Shown piece after piece: positions 8,195 to 16,110 of a stretch of DNA of 64,000 nucleotides. A model generated the notes under the pieces. That model ran no database searches. It was not told the DNA's origin and saw only the letters and a list, made by a program, of their open reading frames with translations. Each line of letters opens with the position of its first letter. The stretch's first letter is position 1. The position numbers were made by a program, and so were the translations under genes. The DNA lies in the NCBI GenBank assembly GCA_963836905.1, contig CAWIKY010000004.1, positions 186,001-250,000 of the forward strand, in the 5' to 3' direction. Source of the stretch: CAWIKY01 sp963836905. Lineage in GTDB: Bacteria; Pseudomonadota; Alphaproteobacteria; Caulobacterales; Hyphomonadaceae.

Positions 8195-9012
8195 GACCTG
8201 TGCTCCTTCAGCTTGTTCAAAATGGCGGCTGCCGTTTCTTCGACCGAGCGCCGGGATACTTCGACTGTCGGCCATTTATGGCGGGCAAAAAGACGGTTGG
8301 CCTCGGTTACCTCGCGCCGGACAGTTTCGTCATCGGCATAGTCGGACTGGCCGTCATCCTTCATCGAGATCAGTCGCTGGCGGCGTATCTGCAACAATCT
8401 GTCCGGCGAGATACGCAGCCCGATAACCAGGGGCGCGGACGGGCCGGTCAGATCGGTCAGTTCCACAGGCGCGGGTATCCCGGGCACAAGCGGCACATTG
8501 GCTGCCTTCACGCCCCGGTTGGCCAGATAGACACATGTCGGGGTCTTGGATGTCCGGGACACCCCCACAAGTACCACATCGGCATTATGGATGCCACCGA
8601 GCCCCTGACCATCGTCATGGGCAAGGGTATAGTTGATGGCGTCGATCCGTTCGAAATAATCGTCATTCATCGTGTGCTGACCGGCAATCCGCTCGGTCGC
8701 CGAGAGGCCGAGGTGACGGCTCAGCATGCTGACGGAACTGTCCAGCACCGCCAGCAAGGGGTGTCCGTTCTGACGGCAATAGGTTTCCAGTTGCCCGCGC
8801 AATGTCTCATCGGAAATCGTGAACCAGACGACGCCCGGCGCCGCTTCAATCTCGCGGATCACCCGTGCCAACTGACGCTCGGAACGCACCAGATAATAAT
8901 TGTGCTCCAGCGGCATGATCTGTTCGAACTGTGCAACCGCTGCCCGCATGATTGCGTTCAATGTTTCGCCGGTCGAGTCCGACACCAGATGAACGTTGAA
9001 ATACACAAACAT
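8191..9012 (-). CDS. ppsR: PEP synthase / pyruvate phosphate dikinase regulatory protein (DUF299, RP001 type)
   Basis: Bifunctional kinase and phosphate-dependent pyrophosphorylase that switches PEP synthase or pyruvate phosphate dikinase off and on by threonine phosphorylation. The P-loop-like GVSRTSKTPTCVYLANRG near residue 150 and the N-terminus FNVHLVSDSTGETLNA are diagnostic of DUF299. The ATG at 9012 gives 273 residues; an upstream start at 9132 would add non-conserved sequence. In Caulobacter crescentus and Rickettsia prowazekii this gene (RP001) and hemE flank the replication origin. Here they are likewise adjacent and divergent. Confidence 0.93.
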   Translation of the reverse strand: MFVYFNVHLVSDSTGETLNAIMRAAVAQFEQIMPLEHNYYLVRSERQLARVIREIEAAPGVVWFTISDETLRGQLETYCRQNGHPLLAVLDSSVSMLSRHLGLSATERIAGQHTMNDDYFERIDAINYTLAHDDGQGLGGIHNADVVLVGVSRTSKTPTCVYLANRGVKAANVPLVPGIPAPVELTDLTGPSAPLVIGLRISPDRLLQIRRQRLISMKDDGQSDYADDETVRREVTEANRLFARHKWPTVEVSRRSVEETAAAILNKLKEHRS

Positions 9013-9065
9013 TAGAAAAACCGGTCTTTCGGGCGCGGAGCGTGGAGCATCCCTTGCATGGAACA

Positions 9066-9084
9066 ATTCACACGCACTGTGAAT
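9066..9084. promoter_or_regulatory. Inverted repeat ATTCACA-N5-TGTGAAT
   Basis: A perfect seven-base inverted repeat, ATTCACA then TGTGAAT with five bases between, lies inside the candidate origin. Each arm, extended by two bases outward, differs at two positions from the DnaA-box variant TTATTCACA. It may therefore be two weak head-to-head DnaA sites, or a dimeric repressor operator for ppsR, which starts 54 bases away. The sequence cannot decide between these. Confidence 0.45.
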
Positions 9085-9304
9085 GCGTTGTGGAGTAATT
9101 TTGTTTTGCGCGGTTATCGAAAAGATTCCCACAGGCCGTCCCGGAAACCTAGTCCGTGTTCCGTCTTGAATCCGCCGGTGTGAAGGGTTTTGCCGTGCCC
9201 GGACAAAACCTGTATGCGATCAAATCCATCGGCCCGCTTCACGATCCGGTGAAGCTGTGGAGAGTCTGTGACTCATGTCTGGAAATGCGACGAAAACCCT
9301 CGCG

Positions 9305-9319
9305 TTAACGGTTTGTTTA
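9305..9319 (-). promoter_or_regulatory. CtrA-like binding site
   Basis: Read on the minus strand this is TAAA-N7-TTAA followed by C, one base from the Caulobacter CtrA consensus TTAA-N7-TTAA(C). On the plus strand it begins GTTAACGG. CtrA represses origin firing in Caulobacter by binding such sites between hemE and RP001. Only one good site was seen, against five in Caulobacter. Confidence 0.45.
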
Positions 9320-9379
9320 CCTTTCTCCACGGCCTAAAGAATCAATAATAAGATTCATATATCCTTAAGGATTTGGTTT

Positions 9380-10432
9380 ATGGCCTCTGTCAGCGAAAGC
9401 CGCTTTCTGAAAACCCTGCGTGGTGAAACGGTGGATCGTCCTCCGGTCTGGCTGATGCGACAGGCAGGGCGCTATCTTCCCGAATACCGCGAGCTTCGTG
9501 CGCGGACGCGGGACTTTGTTGAATTTTGCTACACGCCATCGATTGCCTGCGAGGCAACCCTGCAGCCCTTGCGACGGTTTCCCTTCGACGCCTCGATCCT
9601 GTTTGCGGATATTCTGCTGATCCTTGATGCCATGGGGCGCAATCTGCGTTTCGTGCAGAATGAGGGTCCGCAGCTCGATCCGCTGACGACAGCAGACGAG
9701 CTGGCCCGCGTTCCCGCTTCAAAGGTGCGCGGCAGGCTCGCTCCGGTCATGGAAACGGTACGGCGGCTGAAAACCTCGCTGCCGGAGGGAACGCCGCTGA
9801 TCGGCTTTGCCGGGTCGCCCTGGACGGTCGGCGTCTACGCCATTGAGGGCAAGGGGGGCACTGACAAGCGCCTGCCGCGCCTTCTGGCTTATGAGCACCC
9901 CGAGGAACTGGACGCCGTGCTGGACAGGCTCACAGAGGCAACCATCGACTATCTTGCCGATCAGGTGGAGGCAGGCGCCGACGCGTTGATGCTGTTCGAC
10001 AGCTGGGCCGAAGGCTTGCCGGTTTCGCTTTTCGAACGGGCGGTGATTGCCCCGACGAAACGCATTGTCGAAGCGTTGCGGGCACGCGGCGTCACCGTGC
10101 CGATCATCGGCTTTCCGCGGGGTTGCGGCGCGCTGGCCCCGGTTTATGCCCGGGAAACGGGTGTGACTTGTCTGGCACTCGATACGGGTCAGGCGCCGGA
10201 CTTTATCAATGCTGCGGTCGAGAACAGCATCGTCACGCAAGGCCATCTGGACCCGCTGGCCCTGATTGCCGGCGGCAAGGCGATGGAAGACCAGACGCGC
10301 GATATCCTCGCCGCCTATGCCGGTCGTCCCCACGTCTTCAACCTCGGCCATGGCATCCTGCCGCAAACACCGCCCGAGCATGTCGCAACGCTTTGCCGGA
10401 TGATCGAGGACAGCGCCGGGGGCGTCCGGTGA
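9380..10432 (+). CDS. hemE: Uroporphyrinogen decarboxylase HemE
   Basis: Decarboxylates the four acetate side chains of uroporphyrinogen III to give coproporphyrinogen III in haem synthesis. The signature RPPVWLMRQAGRYLPEYREL occurs at residues 20-40, with arginines that bind the porphyrin carboxylates. FADILLILDAMG contains the catalytic Asp, and GFAGSPWTVGVYAIEG follows. At 350 residues it is full length. An AAGGA precedes the ATG by about nine bases. The stop overlaps the hemJ ATG (TGATG), so the two haem genes are coupled. Confidence 0.97.
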   Translation: MASVSESRFLKTLRGETVDRPPVWLMRQAGRYLPEYRELRARTRDFVEFCYTPSIACEATLQPLRRFPFDASILFADILLILDAMGRNLRFVQNEGPQLDPLTTADELARVPASKVRGRLAPVMETVRRLKTSLPEGTPLIGFAGSPWTVGVYAIEGKGGTDKRLPRLLAYEHPEELDAVLDRLTEATIDYLADQVEAGADALMLFDSWAEGLPVSLFERAVIAPTKRIVEALRARGVTVPIIGFPRGCGALAPVYARETGVTCLALDTGQAPDFINAAVENSIVTQGHLDPLALIAGGKAMEDQTRDILAAYAGRPHVFNLGHGILPQTPPEHVATLCRMIEDSAGGVR

Positions 10433-10866
10433 TGCTGTATGACTGGCTGCGCGCGATTCACATCATTCTGGTGATCGCCTGGATGGCTGGACTTCTAATG
10501 TTGCCGCGTTTCATGGCTTATCAGCTTGAAGCCAGCCCCGGCGGCGAGCTTTATGCCAAGATGGAAACGGCTATTTCCAGCCTGCGCAAGATCATCATGA
10601 CCCCGTCACTCATCGGCACATGGGTTCTCGGTTTGGCTCTGATCGCCGTTCAATGGCCGGCCATCATGTCCCAGCCCTGGATGTGGCTGAAACTCGCCAG
10701 CGTTCTGGTGCTGACCGGGTTTCATGGCTGGTTCGTTGCAGAGGCCAAACGCATTGCGCGCGGCGAGGGGCGCGTTTCGGCAAAATTGCTGCGCAAGCTC
10801 AATGAAGTGCCGTTCGTGCTGGCCATCATCGCGGTCATTGCCGTGGTGGTTCAACCCTTTAGCTGA
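10432..10866 (+). CDS. hemJ: Protoporphyrinogen IX oxidase HemJ
   Basis: Membrane protein of the HemJ (UPF0093) family that oxidises protoporphyrinogen IX where HemG and HemY are absent. Four hydrophobic segments can be read in 144 residues. The first holds the conserved His of IHIILVIAWMAGLLMLPRFM, and the family Lys occurs in WMWLKLASVL. The ATG overlaps the hemE stop (TGATG), which fixes the start. Its place directly after hemE supports the haem role. Confidence 0.92.
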   Translation: MLYDWLRAIHIILVIAWMAGLLMLPRFMAYQLEASPGGELYAKMETAISSLRKIIMTPSLIGTWVLGLALIAVQWPAIMSQPWMWLKLASVLVLTGFHGWFVAEAKRIARGEGRVSAKLLRKLNEVPFVLAIIAVIAVVVQPFS

Positions 10867-10950
10867 TTTGCGAGGTACTGGAGAAGGCGTTTTCAGCGTC
10901 GTGTTTGTCGCAGGGAATCGCGGTGACTGTTACTGGCGTCATTTTTGTGT

Positions 10951-10956
10951 TATAAA
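10951..10956 (+). promoter_or_regulatory. Possible -10 element upstream of carD
   Basis: TATAAA lies about 96 bases before the carD start in a 185-base gap and is the most TATA-like hexamer there. No convincing TTGACA-like -35 sits 16-18 bases upstream, so the promoter call is weak. Confidence 0.3.
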
Positions 10957-11051
10957 AGGATGAACGCGGAAAAGATCGCACAGAATGGCCGGGCAAACGC
11001 CTGCGCCGGTCTTTTTGCGTAGCAGCATTTATTTCGGAAGGTCACAGGGTT

Positions 11052-11576
11052 ATGGCGAAGCGCGCGCAGGACAAGCAAACCGGTTCCGGCTTTGAAGTCG
11101 GTCAACACGTCGTGTATCCGGCCCACGGCGTTGGTATCGTGACGGGCGTGGAAAAAGAATCCGTGTCCGGTATCGAGTTCGAAGTCTACGTCGTGTCCTT
11201 TGATCAGGACAAGATGATTTTGCGTGTGCCGACCGCTCGCGCCGAGACGTCCGGCATGCGCGCCCTTGCGGGCTCCAAGCTCGTCGACGATGCCTTGCGC
11301 ACGCTGACCGGCCGTGCCCGTATCAAGCGCACCATGTGGAGCCGCCGCGCCCAGGAATACGAAGCCAAGATCAATTCCGGCGATCTGATCTCCATTGCCG
11401 AGGTCGTCCGCGACCTCTACCGCGCCGAAGACCAGCCCGAGCAGTCCTATTCCGAACGCCAACTTTACGAAAATGCGCTTGATCGCATGGCTCGTGAGCT
11501 TGCCGCTGTCGAGAAGATCGACCGCGATGCAGCGATGGAACGTCTCTCGTCTTCGCTCGCCAAGAAGGCCGCCTGA
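11052..11576 (+). CDS. CarD/CdnL family RNA polymerase-binding regulator
   Basis: Binds the RNA polymerase beta subunit and stabilises open complexes, notably at rRNA and housekeeping promoters. The N-terminal Tudor-like RNA-polymerase-interacting domain spans about residues 14-75 (VGQHVVYPAHGVGIVTGVE). A helical C-terminal DNA-binding domain carries the conserved Trp in RTMWSRRAQEYEAKI. At 174 residues it has normal length for alphaproteobacterial CdnL. It lies 81 bases before a sigma-32-type gene, a useful pairing since both act on promoter opening. Confidence 0.94.
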   Translation: MAKRAQDKQTGSGFEVGQHVVYPAHGVGIVTGVEKESVSGIEFEVYVVSFDQDKMILRVPTARAETSGMRALAGSKLVDDALRTLTGRARIKRTMWSRRAQEYEAKINSGDLISIAEVVRDLYRAEDQPEQSYSERQLYENALDRMARELAAVEKIDRDAAMERLSSSLAKKAA

Positions 11577-11657
11577 GTTTTTTCTCCGGTGAATTGATCC
11601 ATATTGCGTTCCCGCGCGTACACCCTTGATGACAGAGGGCATAACGGGAGCGCGACA

Positions 11658-12542
11658 ATGACAGCGAGCCAGCCAAACAATGCCATGGCCGACCGGGCTT
11701 TCGTCCGGTCCGCCATGCAGATCCCGCTCCTTGAGCAGGCGCACGAGATCGAGCTGGCGACCCGCTGGAAAGATGATGGCGACGAGGCCGCCCTGCACGA
11801 TCTGACGTCGGCCTATATGCGCCTGGTCATCTCGATGGCCGGGAAGTTCCGCAATTACGGGCTTCCCATGTCGGATCTGGTTCAGGAAGGCAATGTCGGC
11901 CTGATGCAGGCCGCCGCACGGTTCGACCCGGCCCGTGAAGTGCGCTTTTCCACCTATGCAGCTTGGTGGATCCGCTCCTCGATACAGGACTACGTGCTGC
12001 GTAACTGGTCGATTGTGCGCACCGGCACCACCGCCGCGCAGAAATCCCTGTTCTTCAATCTCCGCCGTCTGCGCGCCAAGATCAACGATACCGGCGATGC
12101 GACCATGACGGCCGACAACAAGACGCTGGTCGCCACCACGCTCGGCGTGCCGGTGCGCGATGTCGAGGCGATGGCGTCGCGGTTGTCGGGTTCGGACCGG
12201 TCGCTCAATGCGCCGATGGCCGAAGCCGGAGACGAGTGGCAGGATCTTCTTCCCGATACCTCGCAAGGCCCGGAAGACGAAGTCATGGACCGCCGCGACA
12301 GTGCGCGGCGCACCGAATGGATCGCCAAGGCGATGGCCGCTCTCAATGAACGCGAAAGCCTGATCATCCGGCAGCGCCGTCTCAGCGAGGATACCGTGAC
12401 GCTGGAAACGCTCGGCACCCTGCTCGGCATTTCCAAGGAACGTGTCCGCCAGATCGAGCATCAGGCACTGAAGAAACTGCGCGCTGCGCTCGAAACCCTA
12501 GTCGGCGACCCGGAAGAAAGCGAACTCATCCCTGCGGTTTAG
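11658..12542 (+). CDS. rpoH: RpoH-type RNA polymerase sigma factor (sigma-32 family)
   Basis: Alternative sigma factor of group 3. Region 2 is clear: DLVQEGNVGLMQAAARFDP, then REVRFSTYAAWWIRSSIQDY. The RpoH box appears as QKSLFFNLRRLRAKI near residue 132. Region 4 ends in LGTLLGISKERVRQIEHQALKKLR, a helix-turn-helix for the -35 element. The ATG at 11658 gives 294 residues; an upstream in-frame start at 11604 is less likely. Many alphaproteobacteria have two RpoH paralogues. The slightly altered RpoH box suggests the RpoH2 (oxidative or photo-oxidative stress) branch, but that is inference. Confidence 0.93.
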   Translation: MTASQPNNAMADRAFVRSAMQIPLLEQAHEIELATRWKDDGDEAALHDLTSAYMRLVISMAGKFRNYGLPMSDLVQEGNVGLMQAAARFDPAREVRFSTYAAWWIRSSIQDYVLRNWSIVRTGTTAAQKSLFFNLRRLRAKINDTGDATMTADNKTLVATTLGVPVRDVEAMASRLSGSDRSLNAPMAEAGDEWQDLLPDTSQGPEDEVMDRRDSARRTEWIAKAMAALNERESLIIRQRRLSEDTVTLETLGTLLGISKERVRQIEHQALKKLRAALETLVGDPEESELIPAV

Positions 12543-12575
12543 GGTTGGCCCTTAATTTAACCCGAAGTGCCCGCC

Positions 12576-13325
12576 TTATCCTCGCACCTCCATATGGCCG
12601 GGGTGAGAGACGAACAGGACATCGCCATTATACCAGCCGCGCACAGTCATTTTGCGGGGTGTATCGCAATTGATTGAGGGGACCCGGTCGGAAACCACAG
12701 GCAGGGCAGCGTCGGTGAGCGTCAACCGGCAGGGCGTGCCGGACGCCTCTTTTGACCGCTCGAACACGCCTGCAAGAAAGACGAAACTGCGGGCCTCAAC
12801 CTCTGAAGCCGCTTTGCCTGCCCGGTATCGAGGCAGGGACCAAAGCCCCAGGCCGGCCTCGCGGGCGGGCCTTTCGGCGGCCAGAATAGCGTCATACCCC
12901 GCATCTGTGTCGGCATAGAACCGGCCCCAGGCCTGTCCGGCCTTCACCATTTCCATGTTCAGCCAGACTGGCGGGCCGCCGGTATCTATCACCACGACAT
13001 GCGCCAGCGCGCGGTCATACCGGTCACGCGTCATGCCGGGATAGTAGAGCCGCACGGTCCGCCCGAGCGCAAGTGTTTCCAGCGCGCGCTTCGAGGCCGT
13101 GTGGCCCGGCATTTCGGGCCGCTCGCGATAGCCGCCGGACGGGGCCTCGATATTGGCAAGGCGGACCGAGAGACCGGTGGAGAGGGCTAGGGTGTCGCCG
13201 TCGGTAATACGGGTCACACGACCCTCCTCGCCCGCCACCAGACCTTTCATGGGGCCGCGGCTTTCGCTGCCGCATCCGGCGGCCAGCACGAGGAGCCAGA
13301 AGAGAGCGGCCACGCGCAATATCAT
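12576..13325 (-). CDS. Thermonuclease-like (SNase fold) lipoprotein with altered active site
   Basis: A 249-residue exported lipoprotein: the first 18 residues form a signal peptide ending in a LAAGC lipobox. The middle shows the staphylococcal nuclease fold: VTRITDGDTLAL near residue 38, VRLANIEAP near 52 and RYDRALAHV near 105. The usual Asp-x-Pro-Glu after the first Arg is replaced by IEAPSGG, so the catalytic Glu appears to be missing although both arginines remain. It may be non-catalytic or use another residue. About 100 C-terminal residues are not recognised. It runs against the rightward neighbours. Confidence 0.8.
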   Translation of the reverse strand: MILRVAALFWLLVLAAGCGSESRGPMKGLVAGEEGRVTRITDGDTLALSTGLSVRLANIEAPSGGYRERPEMPGHTASKRALETLALGRTVRLYYPGMTRDRYDRALAHVVVIDTGGPPVWLNMEMVKAGQAWGRFYADTDAGYDAILAAERPAREAGLGLWSLPRYRAGKAASEVEARSFVFLAGVFERSKEASGTPCRLTLTDAALPVVSDRVPSINCDTPRKMTVRGWYNGDVLFVSHPGHMEVRG

Positions 13326-13347
13326 CGAAACGGTGCCCGTCCGGACC

Positions 13348-14094
13348 TTAACCGGTGGGGGTTTCGCGCGGCGCTTTCAGGCGGCGCTTGGTCTTGTGGG
13401 CCGCTTGCGCTCCACTGCCATCGGCCTTGGTGCCGCGCATGTAATGGCGCTGCCAGCCATCCTTCACCGCGCCTGTCTCACGCTCTGCCAGCCGCTTGTT
13501 GAAATCGGCCCGTCCGCTGGCCCAGGCTTCGAAATCGCCCTTCAGCTCGGGCGCATCGTCCAGATAGCGCAGCTTCGGCTCCACGGTTTCCAGCCGCTCA
13601 TGCTCCATCAGCGTGAGGAAGCAGAAGGGCTCGTCCTTTTCGAACCGCACGGTGCCGGGGCGGGTCAGTTGCCAGTTCATGGTGAAGGGGAAGGGCAGCC
13701 AGTCTGTTTCCACAAGCCCGGTCAGCGGCGCGGCCCCGTCCTTGAAGAGGTTGGGCGATCCGGTCGTCCAGACGGCCCAGCCGGGCGGCGTACGAAAGAG
13801 ATGCCCGGTATGCATGGTGACGATGCCGCGCCGGAAATGACTGCCGGCGAAGGATGCAATGGCAGCCTCTCCAGCGGAGCTTTTCAGGGTGATGGCAGTT
13901 TCCATCTCACCGCCATCCCACGTCACTTCAAGGTCGATCGGGCACAGGATTTCCCAGCCGGTCGAGTTGGCCATTGTCAGCGGCAGACAGCGATAGGGGT
14001 GGCGGTCCGGAAAGGCATCCATCCAGGCGCGCCGGGCCATGCCTGGAACGATCTTCGGGGCGGATTTGTAAATCCGGTAGCAATCGAGTTCCAT
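13348..14094 (-). CDS. DUF6065 family protein
   Basis: A soluble protein of 248 residues without signal peptide or membrane segment. Its start MELDCYRIYKSAPKIVPG and the central TGWEILCPIDLEVTWDGG and PPGWAVWTTGSPN match what I recall of DUF6065, a family without known function found near oxygenase and secondary-metabolite genes. It is rich in aromatic residues, and the tail is basic (KTKRRLKAPRE). It lies 22 bases beyond the nuclease-like gene in the same direction, so the two may share a transcript. No function is proposed. Confidence 0.7.
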   Translation of the reverse strand: MELDCYRIYKSAPKIVPGMARRAWMDAFPDRHPYRCLPLTMANSTGWEILCPIDLEVTWDGGEMETAITLKSSAGEAAIASFAGSHFRRGIVTMHTGHLFRTPPGWAVWTTGSPNLFKDGAAPLTGLVETDWLPFPFTMNWQLTRPGTVRFEKDEPFCFLTLMEHERLETVEPKLRYLDDAPELKGDFEAWASGRADFNKRLAERETGAVKDGWQRHYMRGTKADGSGAQAAHKTKRRLKAPRETPTG

Positions 14095-14263
14095 CGGCGG
14101 CGTCTCTCTTCGGTAGCGTTACGTCACGGGCACTTGCTAGCGCGAATGGGCCCGCATTGGAACACGGGCTTGGCGTGCGCAGCCGCGGACACCATGTCTG
14201 GACCATCATTTTCGCTGGGGACAGAGTGCTCCCGGCGTAACCAGGGTTTCAGAGGCAGGACAG

Positions 14264-15195
14264 ATGGATATCATTACGGGCAATCCGGCGGGCGCGGGCG
14301 ATGGTCAGGGGCCGGCTTGGGCGGGCTGGTCACGGATGGAACCGATCAGAGCTTCATGGCGGACGTGATTGAGCCCTCGAACACGACGCCGGTGCTGGTC
14401 GATTTCTGGGCCCCCTGGTGCGGGCCCTGCAAGACGCTGACGCCGGTGATCGAGAAGGTCGTAGCGGCGCAGGGCGGCAAGGTCCGCCTCGTCAAGATCA
14501 ACATAGACGAGAACCCCGGCGTGGCAGGCCAGTTAGGCGTGCGGTCCATTCCGGCCGTCTTCGCTTTCGACAAGGGCCGTCCAGTGGATGCGTTCATGGG
14601 CGCGCAACCGGAAAGCCAGATCAAGCAGTTCATCGACAAGCTTCTGTCGGGCACGGATGATGGCAAGGCTGTCGCCGAAGCGCTCGAACAGGCGCGCGAT
14701 CTTTTCCAGAAAGGCGATGTCGGCGGGGCCGCCCAGCTCTTTGCTGCGATTGCACGCGAGGATCCGGAGAACGTCGAGGCAATTGCCGGTCTGGCGCGAT
14801 GTTATCTTGCCAATGGCGATGGCGCACGCGCGCAGCAGACGCTGGATATGGTGCCGCCTGATGCGCGCAGTCATCCGGACGTAAAGGGCGTACTGACGGC
14901 TCTGGAGCTGATGGATATCGGCAACGAAGACGAGACTGCCGAAGAGGCCGGGATCGAGGATGACGGCCCGGAACCGACGGACGCGGAAGGCCGTTACGCT
15001 CGCGCCGAGGCCTTGCTGAAAAAGAACCGGCCGGATGCGGCAGTCGACCATCTGTTCGCCATCCTGGAAGAGGATATGAACTGGAACGAGGGCGCGGCGA
15101 AAACGCTGCTACTGAAGGTCTTCGAGGCACAAGGCCCAAAGGCCGAAGTTACCAAGCGCGGGCGGCGCAGGCTTTCCGGCCTGCTGTTTTCCTGA
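14264..15195 (+). CDS. Thioredoxin-TPR chaperedoxin (CnoX/YbbN type), 5' end frameshifted
   Basis: A thioredoxin domain with the redox motif WAPWCGPCKT is followed by a helical TPR-like half (about residues 125-300), the layout of CnoX/YbbN. These proteins hold unfolded clients and protect them from over-oxidation. The best start is the ATG at 14264, seven bases after an AGGACAG-type ribosome site and reading MDIITGNPAGAG. That frame closes early, while the conserved domain runs in another frame from about 14317 (TTG). One missing base near 14308-14320, in a G-rich run, would join them. Otherwise a TTG start is used. Confidence 0.88.
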
Positions 15196-15220
15196 GCGGA
15201 GCAAGATACGGTCGAGCGAT

Positions 15221-15874
15221 ATGAGCAGTTTCGGTTACAGAAAAGCTGAGGACCTTCCCGTCACCATCCCGGTATTTCCACTGGGCGGTGCGGTTCTCTT
15301 TCCGCGCTGGACCCTGCCGCTCAACATTTTCGAGCCACGTTATCTCAACATGGTGGACGATGCGCTGGCCAATGACCGGCTGATCGGCATCGTGCAGACC
15401 ATGCAGGGCGGCACAAGAGAGGTTCCGGCGTTGGCCGATGTCGGGTGCGTCGGGCGGATCGCGTCATTCAGCGAAACCGATGACGGGCGCTATCTGGTAT
15501 CCCTGAACGGTATCTGCCGGTTCTCCATTCACAATGAGATCGAGGACGCCGGTCCTTACCGTGTGGTGGAAGCCGACTGGTTCCCTTTTGAGTCAGACCT
15601 TCAGGAGCCAACCACGTTCGATCTGCCTAACCTGGAAAAGATCGTCACCGCTCTGGAAGCCTATCTGAAGCGTAATCAGTACTCCGCCGACTGGTCTGCA
15701 GTCAGCGACGCGCCAGTGGAAATACTGGTCAATGCGTTGTGTGCCGGATGCCCGTTTTCAAATGCTGAGAAACAGGCGCTTATAGAAACCGTGAACTTGC
15801 GGGCGCGCAGCGAGACGCTGATCGCGCTGCTCGATATGGATCAATCAGGGGAGGGCTCCACATGGCTTCAATAG
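15221..15874 (+). CDS. LON peptidase substrate-binding domain protein
   Basis: A 217-residue protein that is essentially a free-standing Lon N-terminal domain with no ATPase or protease part. The typical opening is IPVFPLGGAVLFPRWTLPLNIFEPRY, followed by GCVGRIASFSETDDGRYLVSLNG. Such proteins probably bind unfolded or specific proteins, but the role is unproven. The 3' end overlaps the Trm112 gene by 13 bases, and a thioredoxin/TPR holdase gene precedes it by 25 bases. The trio may therefore serve protein quality control; that link is inference. Confidence 0.92.
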   Translation: MSSFGYRKAEDLPVTIPVFPLGGAVLFPRWTLPLNIFEPRYLNMVDDALANDRLIGIVQTMQGGTREVPALADVGCVGRIASFSETDDGRYLVSLNGICRFSIHNEIEDAGPYRVVEADWFPFESDLQEPTTFDLPNLEKIVTALEAYLKRNQYSADWSAVSDAPVEILVNALCAGCPFSNAEKQALIETVNLRARSETLIALLDMDQSGEGSTWLQ

Positions 15875-16104
15875 ACGATGGTGAGACCACCGCAACCGAG
15901 GGCGAACCGGCACGTCCGCAAACCCCGGTCGATCCCCGGCTTCTGGAAATACTGGTCTGCCCGGCGACCAAGGGCCCGCTGATCTATGATCACGAGGCCG
16001 CGGAGCTGATCAGCCGCAAGGCGGGTCTGGCTTATCCCATCCGTGACGGCATACCGGTCATGCTGGTCGATGAAGCCCGTGAATTGTCGACCGACGAGGC
16101 TTGA
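15862..16104 (+). CDS. Trm112 family protein
   Basis: An 80-residue protein of the Trm112 family. In eukaryotes and archaea Trm112 activates methyltransferases acting on tRNA, rRNA and release factors; bacterial members are little studied. The recognisable core is LLEILVCPATKGPLIYD followed by AYPIRDGIPVMLVDEAR. Only one Cys of the usual pair is visible, so a metal site is doubtful. The first 25 residues are an acidic, variable extension. It overlaps the LON-domain gene by 13 bases and is six bases from the next gene, suggesting one operon. Confidence 0.9.
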   Translation: MASIDDGETTATEGEPARPQTPVDPRLLEILVCPATKGPLIYDHEAAELISRKAGLAYPIRDGIPVMLVDEARELSTDEA

Positions 16105-16110
16105 GCCTGC

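Larger units (their letters stand above)
9013..9379. other. Candidate chromosomal replication origin (hemE/ppsR spacer)
   Basis: This 367-base spacer lies between divergent ppsR (RP001) and hemE, the position of Cori in Caulobacter crescentus. It holds six GANTC sites (9124, 9168, 9262, 9270, 9339, 9352) and a CtrA-like site at 9305-9319. Five 9-mers lie two mismatches from the DnaA box TTAT(C/T)CACA: 9064-9072, 9078-9086, 9089-9097, 9256-9264 and 9323-9331. From about 9335 to 9380 it is AT-rich. No exact DnaA box was seen. Gene direction also flips here. Position and signals agree; function is inferred. Confidence 0.72.

Noticed and set aside
10989..11012. GGCCGG...CCGGTC followed by T5 upstream of carD considered as a terminator
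   Set aside because: The stem is only six pairs with a mismatch and a long loop, and it would lie between a possible promoter and its gene.
10950..12461. A 503-codon open frame on the minus strand
   Set aside because: It is the antisense shadow of carD and rpoH, both of which are clear family members; its own translation is rich in His, Arg and Gly with no domain.
13153..14263. Long open frame on the plus strand leading into the thioredoxin gene (680 codons in all)
   Set aside because: Its first 370 codons are antisense to the nuclease-like and DUF6065 genes, have no recognisable domain, and are explained by high GC content leaving few stops.
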